From Hydractinia symbiolongicarpus (lineage: Eukaryota > Cnidaria > Hydrozoa > Anthoathecata > Hydractiniidae), in assembly GCF_029227915.1 (NCBI RefSeq), contig NC_079877.1, forward strand, positions 29,599,851-29,663,850: DNA of 64,000 nt, in the 5' to 3' direction. This document shows, in pieces, positions 58,493 through 64,000 of the stretch; the stretch's first letter is position 1, and each line of letters begins with the position of its first letter. Under the pieces are notes generated by a model. That model made no database searches. It worked only from the letters and a program-made list of their open reading frames with translations, and was not told the DNA's origin. The translations under genes and the position numbers were made by a program.

Positions 58493-61400
58493 ACTTAAAG
58501 TTGAGAAAGTTGAATATTTTTATGACCTGTTGCTTTACCCTCGTGTATTATTATTACGTAACCCTATATATGTGTCTATAATAGTTCTTGTAATTTGTAC
58601 TAAAATAGAAGAGAAATAAATTGGAGTAAAAGGGAAATAGTGTATTGCATTTAGGAATAATAAAATTTAAGCCTTATTTCATTAAGAATATTTTTTTCGT
58701 GCGCAATGCACCTTACACATTTAGCCAGGACACCCAGCATAATTTTTCTTGCTATCGGAGAATCAGAATAGTTCAGGTAGGATAAGCTTGCTCGCAAAAA
58801 AGTTGCCTGCGGTCAGAATATTGACTGCAGGAAGATCGCTCCTTACTCACGTGATCATTCGCCGAAAATTATTTCGGGTTTTTCTCTAAGAAATTATTTT
58901 GTGCTAATTTTTATTTTGATTTAGGTATTTACTGTAATACATTCGTTTGCGTCTAAGCTTCGGTATGAGATATTTTGAATTTTTGGAAGCCCTTAAATAC
59001 AGCATAGTTAACTATGCTATTATATTTTAAGCTTCACTTGTTGTTACAAGATAACTTTTATACCGTAAGTGAAGTTATTTTTTACGTCTTTTTATTTGCT
59101 TATTTTACTTCTTATTTAACAGTCCCATAACCAGGGATACTTTTGCTTTTCTTAACTGGGCCAAAATGCAAAATTGAAAAAACAAAAATGAAAAGAGCCC
59201 TCTGCTTCGTGAATATTCTAAAGAGAAACCTCAAAAAAAAAAAGAAAAAAAAAGAAAAAAGAAAATGAACAAAAAAGAAAACAAATGACTGTCACTGGAA
59301 ATGACATTGTTATTATTCAAACTTTACAAAAAATGTTTTATTATCGAGCCTCCAAGTTAAGAAATGGAGCATTAATCTTTGTTACAAAAAAGAATGCAAA
59401 TGACTGTACTTATTTTGGAAATTTCGCAAAAGAAAAAAGGGCTACCAAAGTTATTTAATCCACTATTATTGTCAAACAAGAAGCCGCTCGGCATCAGATT
59501 CGGAATTATTGCGAGGTTATTTTTTTCGGGGCGTGATGGAAAAACTGTCGTACAGTGTTTAGCGACTTTCCGTGGAAAACAATCCCGCCCACCCTCAATA
59601 AGCACTGAAGCACGCATCACAAATGGTTCCATATGTCTACATTGATAATATGAATCATTCCTGTTTTCCCTTCATACCTACTAGAGTATTAGATGTTGGC
59701 TACTACTTGACAATACCCGTTTTATGAAGTCCTCATAATCGTTAAAATACCTTGAAATACCTCGTTAGAATTACGCTTAGAACTTGAAAATTATAACATA
59801 ATTTAAAAGAAGTCTTTCTGAACAGTTGTGACACGTGAACAAGCTTATTTGTCAAACTTTTTTCTATTTACCAGTAAATTGGGGAAAACTGATTTTTCGG
59901 GCAACTTTCTTCATTGTTTTATGTTAAGATATGTTAAACTCCACGCAGAATGTTAAAATTCGAACCAGAACTTAAGTAGATTGATGTTCAATATGCTTTG
60001 GTAATTTGCACAAATTTTCAAGATGGCGATAGTGTCACAGATGAGTTGCGGACATTAGTATAATTGATTGTCATCATTTTGTTCCTTTTATCACACACTA
60101 CAACTGTATTAATCAATATTTCTTTGGGTGACAATCAAAAAACTATTTTAGATTGCTGTTCAATCTAAAATAGTTAAAGGTTAATAACAAAAAATTGCTC
60201 TTCTAAACATTTTTGCCAACACATCTTGAACAACTTTCCCCATTTGTTTTTATTTTAAAAAGTTGAGAATAAATATTTTTATATTCAGCTCTTCCAAGAT
60301 AAGTAAATAAAAAAATGAACGATCTATGCTACACAGAGGCTGATGATTGGTTGAGACACATATACAAAAAAACCTTCCCAAAACTCGCGAGGTCATAAAT
60401 TGCAAAATATAGCGAAAGTAAGAGCCTGATTATATGAGGCGAATTGGCTCAGTGTTGAAACAGTTTGGCGGGTCAACCCATTTGAAAAAATTACATATTG
60501 TATGGCAAAGGTCAGCCCAGCCCAAGACCTTTACTGCTCCGGGATTAATAAAAAATGCGCGTAGTTTTTTAAAATGGTCAGGGGTTTCAAGATTTCCGCC
60601 ATTAGCCTGAAATATTTTAAAATTTGAAGTAGACCCTGAAAACGAAGAATTATGGGGTAAAAAATCATTAAGTATTCTCAACTATTATTGTAACTAACTT
60701 GACATGTTAAAATACAACTCAATAAATAAAAAATAAAAATTTTACATATCTATATGAAGTATTCTAAAATAACAGTTAAAACTTAACTGGATATTTTTAA
60801 AAGTGAACAGGAAAATTCTGAAATTTTTAGAATACAAATCTTGTTATGCATAAACTTGACGATTCAAATATAATAACTTCTGAACGACGTCAATTTGAAT
60901 GAATGAAGTAGGTCATTGTTAATTATAATTCAGCAAAAAATACATATTAGCATTTGCATATTTCAGTATTTAGGCCTTCTACTTCTTGTTGAAAATTCTT
61001 TGAAAATGCTCATAGTGCATGGTTTGATAACAGCTTATCTGAAAAAAAGTACGTTTTAAAAATGAGAGCATTAGGATACAAATCAATGCCAGGTAATGCA
61101 CAAGGTATATTATATATGTAAATATATATATGAACACAAATTATAGCTGTAGCATTAACAAACAAGATAATTTGTGTTCGAATATATAAATATATGCATA
61201 CATATATAAATTTAATCGAGCTGGCTTTTGATATCTTTATTAAGCAAGTAACATATAAGCAGGCGATACATAATTTTGAAACCCGTAAAAAGTACAGGCA
61301 GGATTTATTTTGTGGAAATCGACTTGAAACAAAAAAGGGTAAACATACAATTAATAAATTTGCGGATTTGACAAATCGATGGTCCTTTTCTTGAGATTTC

Positions 61401-63425
61401 TAAAAATCAATTCTTTTGTAGAAAATCTTAGAAAAAAACTTGTGTTACTATGGGTGAGTTTAAGAAAGATTTTGAAGAAAATTAAGTACTCAAGGAGAAT
61501 TGATAATTGGTTAGCCTTTTTCAAAGGAACGGTAGCTTAGTGGTTATAACTCTAGCATTTTGTGCAGAAGAACGGGTTTGGATTATCCTTGGCGCAGTGA
61601 GAGAAAGTGGGGAGAAGGCACACTGCCTGAGCTGTTGGATGTTGCAGGGTGTTGTCTGGTAGAGCGCGGACCATAATTGGGTAGTATAATAGCTTAAAAT
61701 GATCATTAAATACTCTGGGACTTCCTATCTATGCTATGGTCCCTCCTGGAAATAATGGACAGGGATATACATCCTTCGATATTTTTGAGGCTAGCCATAT
61801 AGAAAATGTGATGGGACATTTCTAATCAAAGTAGAATTATCTCCCTAAATGTGTAAAAATTTTGTGCAAAAGAAGTTTTCTAGGGTAACTATGTGGCTGA
61901 CTCTATGGTAGTTAAAATGGTAGTTTTATCCTAGCCAAGTAGTTAATGTTATGGTAGTTTTATTGTTATGTGACGCTGCTTCCTCTTTTTATGCTAGCTA
62001 AGTCTTAAATCAGCTAGCTACATGCTACCTAAGTTTTATTAGTATTCCAGCTCAGTCAGGTGTTTTAGGCTAGCTATCTTTAGGTGTGGGTAAGAATGAG
62101 AATCGGTTCATTACATGTGAATAACATAGTGATACACTGGCTAACATATCCTTTTTAGTTTCTAAAAAATGATATTCCGTCCATTGCGACCAGAGCGATA
62201 TGAGTGACTTGGTTTCAACTAAAACGGCACAAATAAAGTTGTGTCGATCAAATCAGCATGCATTAGGCTGTTTCGACCAACAAGATGTTCACGGAATTGT
62301 AGAAATGACCATAAAAAAGTTGGGCAGTATGTGTCAAAAAATAGCTTTGCTACCTTCGCTTGCTCCGCAAAACTCGCGACTATCGCATATGAAACCCTTC
62401 TACACGGCTACCAAGCACTAGACAGAAAATACTGTTTTTTCATGTTCCTAGTTTCAGGCAACAGTCATTTCGGTAGCGCAAGTTCGAATAACGCTCCTGC
62501 CAATTAATCTTTCATGTCAGGAAATGTCGTCGCACAAACGTTCTCAGTTAGGCTGAAAAATTTTATTATGTGTTTAAATATACGGATGCAATATTATCAG
62601 CAAGTAAACGACCTACCGTGTTGAACTTTACCTAAACTACACTCGTTTTAATTTGATGCTTTGGTTTTCCTTCACCACTGCTGATTATAAAAAGACGATT
62701 TTGAAAGTCCTTCAACCTTTCCTAGACACATTATATATTTTACCTTACCTTAAGTGGTAGCGAAAAAATCCATTTCATTTATCCTGCTTTCAAGCTGGAG
62801 TACTTATCTTTCACAATGACAATTATTGGAATGTTTCCATGTAATTACTTTATGGCACCCTTTCTTGCACCGCCATTTTTTCACACATTACAATTTACAA
62901 ACTTGCTGTTTTGCCCAATTGTTTCTTTGTGGCGCGATAATTATTCTATACAATTGCGCCAATCAGGTTTCATATCGAATTAACCCCCTCCAGGAAATGT
63001 TGGTCTTGTTCTCTCGAAATAGAGATGGACAATAGGCGCTGGAAACAAAGTTGCCCTCCTGTTATTTTTTATGAATATTTCTACTTTTTTCTAAAATTTA
63101 ATATGAAACCATTGGATATAGCATAATTTTTTTGCTCCTGCATCTAAATCTTGCTTCGTACAGATTTCGTGCATTTCACAACCCTAATAAGTTCAAAATA
63201 TTTCTCTTGGTCGTATCCCAAATAACGCGGACATTCGCTAAGTTGTACTAGTTCTTCAGGTCCCTTTAGGAAAAAGACCTAGAACAACAATCTCATAACA
63301 AGTTAAAAACAGTATATCAAATGATTTCGAATTGGAAATCTAATTCTTGTAAATTTTCTTAAAATCACACGAGTTCCTGAGAGCTTTCATTCTTCATTTT
63401 TAACATGGAGAAACGCAGCGGAGAG
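58493..63425. other. Unit B region after methyltransferase
   Basis: Counterpart of 49886-54838. No recognised gene. It carries the SINE copy from 61527 and the same simple-sequence stretches. Confidence 0.5.
61527..61800 (+). mobile_element. tRNA-derived SINE, unit B
   Basis: Copy of the SINE at 52940, carried by the duplication. The A-box-like (from 61531) and B-box-like (61573-61587) segments are unchanged. A few substitutions occur in the body. Confidence 0.55.
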
Positions 63426-64000
63426 AAACGTATAGTACTTTTGTTGAATCGTTGAAAAGTCTGAACTTGCTTTTTGCACTCACCTACAGAAAATGTTCGG
63501 AGGGACCACTATTTTCAATTTTCAACAAAAACTGCAATAGAAGCCTGATAAATATCAAAAATTAGTCCTACTTAGTTTGCCTAATACTATGTTTATAAAG
63601 AAAATTAAGTAATATCTGTATGGACTTGTGGGCCAAAGTACCCCCTCTGAATAAGACAAACCATACATTGTTATGCGTAATAACTTGGCACATTGATTGG
63701 GATAAAATATTTGGATAACGCCTTTCAGTCCGGAAGAATAGCTTTGATTATGGAACATCAACTTGAGATAATATAATCGGTTGTAGCGTTTTAAACGTTG
63801 ATATACCTTTGGAGTTATCGATAAGGATATTTGAAGAGAGCAAGTTTTTTTCTTTCAACTTGTTATTCTATCAGTCTCAATAATAACAGACGTAACGTCA
63901 TACTATATTTTTTTCTGCTAATCAATAAATGTTAACCCCTTAATCTTTATGCTTCAGAATTATACAATTCAAAAAATGGTACATTGAAAAAAATTGTACT
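63426..64000. other. Unique flank after duplication
   Basis: AT-rich sequence with no recognised gene or repeat. It marks the right edge of the duplicated region. Confidence 0.6.

Larger units (their letters stand above)
54839..63425. repeat. Tandem segmental duplication, unit B
   Basis: The 8587-bp direct repeat of unit A begins TTCATTTAACCTTCAAAAGA and ends GAGAAACGCAGCGGAGAG, after which sequence diverges (AAACGTATAG). The length difference comes mainly from about 175 extra bases at 57139-57313, partly offset by small deletions such as seven bases near 54935. Confidence 0.97.

Noticed and set aside
1-64000. CRISPR arrays, bacterial operons or other prokaryotic systems
   Set aside because: Spliced metazoan genes and eukaryotic retroelements are present throughout. 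No array of regularly spaced identical repeats or bacterial-type gene cluster is seen.

Overview
The window is AT-rich animal nuclear DNA. Its genes are broken by short phase-consistent GT-AG introns (plus one GC-AG), and it contains Penelope-like and non-LTR retroelement remains, small inverted-repeat elements and simple repeats. The gene set (ATG4 protease, NUSAP1, a rhodopsin-family receptor, secreted PAN/EGF/fibrinogen-type proteins and a small 12-cysteine secreted peptide) points to an early-branching metazoan. A cnidarian, perhaps a hydrozoan, is my best guess; it rests on gene style and repeat texture, not on a diagnostic marker.

Layout. 1-4.4 kb is repeat-bearing intergenic DNA. 4.4-5.6 kb holds a two-exon secreted cysteine-rich peptide (+). 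5.6-11.5 kb has only repeats. 11.5-12.8 kb is a three-exon secreted protein on the minus strand: signal peptide, PAN-like domain, EGF-like exon and an unrecognised cysteine-rich C-terminal domain. 14.65-16.2 kb holds two broken Penelope-like copies joined head to head, followed at 16.2-16.84 kb by an inverted pair of coding-like fragments. 19.36-29.78 kb is a complete 14-exon ATG4 gene on the minus strand. Its second intron carries a damaged APE-type LINE (25.6-28.65 kb). 29.8-32.7 kb contains a 288-bp tandem duplication, a LINE fragment and a possible small minus-strand gene. 32.77-36.25 kb is a complete 10-exon NUSAP1 gene (+). 36.3-42.1 kb is gene-poor, with one well-delimited 479-bp inverted-repeat element flanked by a 5-bp target duplication. 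42.1-43.0 kb is a one-exon seven-transmembrane receptor.

45.2-46.85 kb is a four-exon secreted PAN-EGF-fibrinogen-like gene. Its last intron is the left breakpoint of a recent tandem duplication: unit A 46387-54838 and unit B 54839-63425, about 8.5 kb each. Each unit carries the last fibrinogen exon, a one-exon SAM-dependent methyltransferase with a shortened catalytic core, and a tRNA-type SINE. The fibrinogen gene's other exons were not duplicated, so unit B holds an orphan terminal exon. A block of about 2.1 kb around the methyltransferase has no substitutions between units, while the flanks differ visibly.

ATG4 (autophagy) and NUSAP1 (mitotic spindle) are housekeeping genes transcribed away from each other. 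The two PAN-EGF genes share their first two exon modules and intron phases but end in unrelated domains, which looks like exon shuffling in a secreted recognition or matrix family. Splice sites were read by eye from consensus sites and reading-frame continuity. UTRs and transcription starts are not defined.
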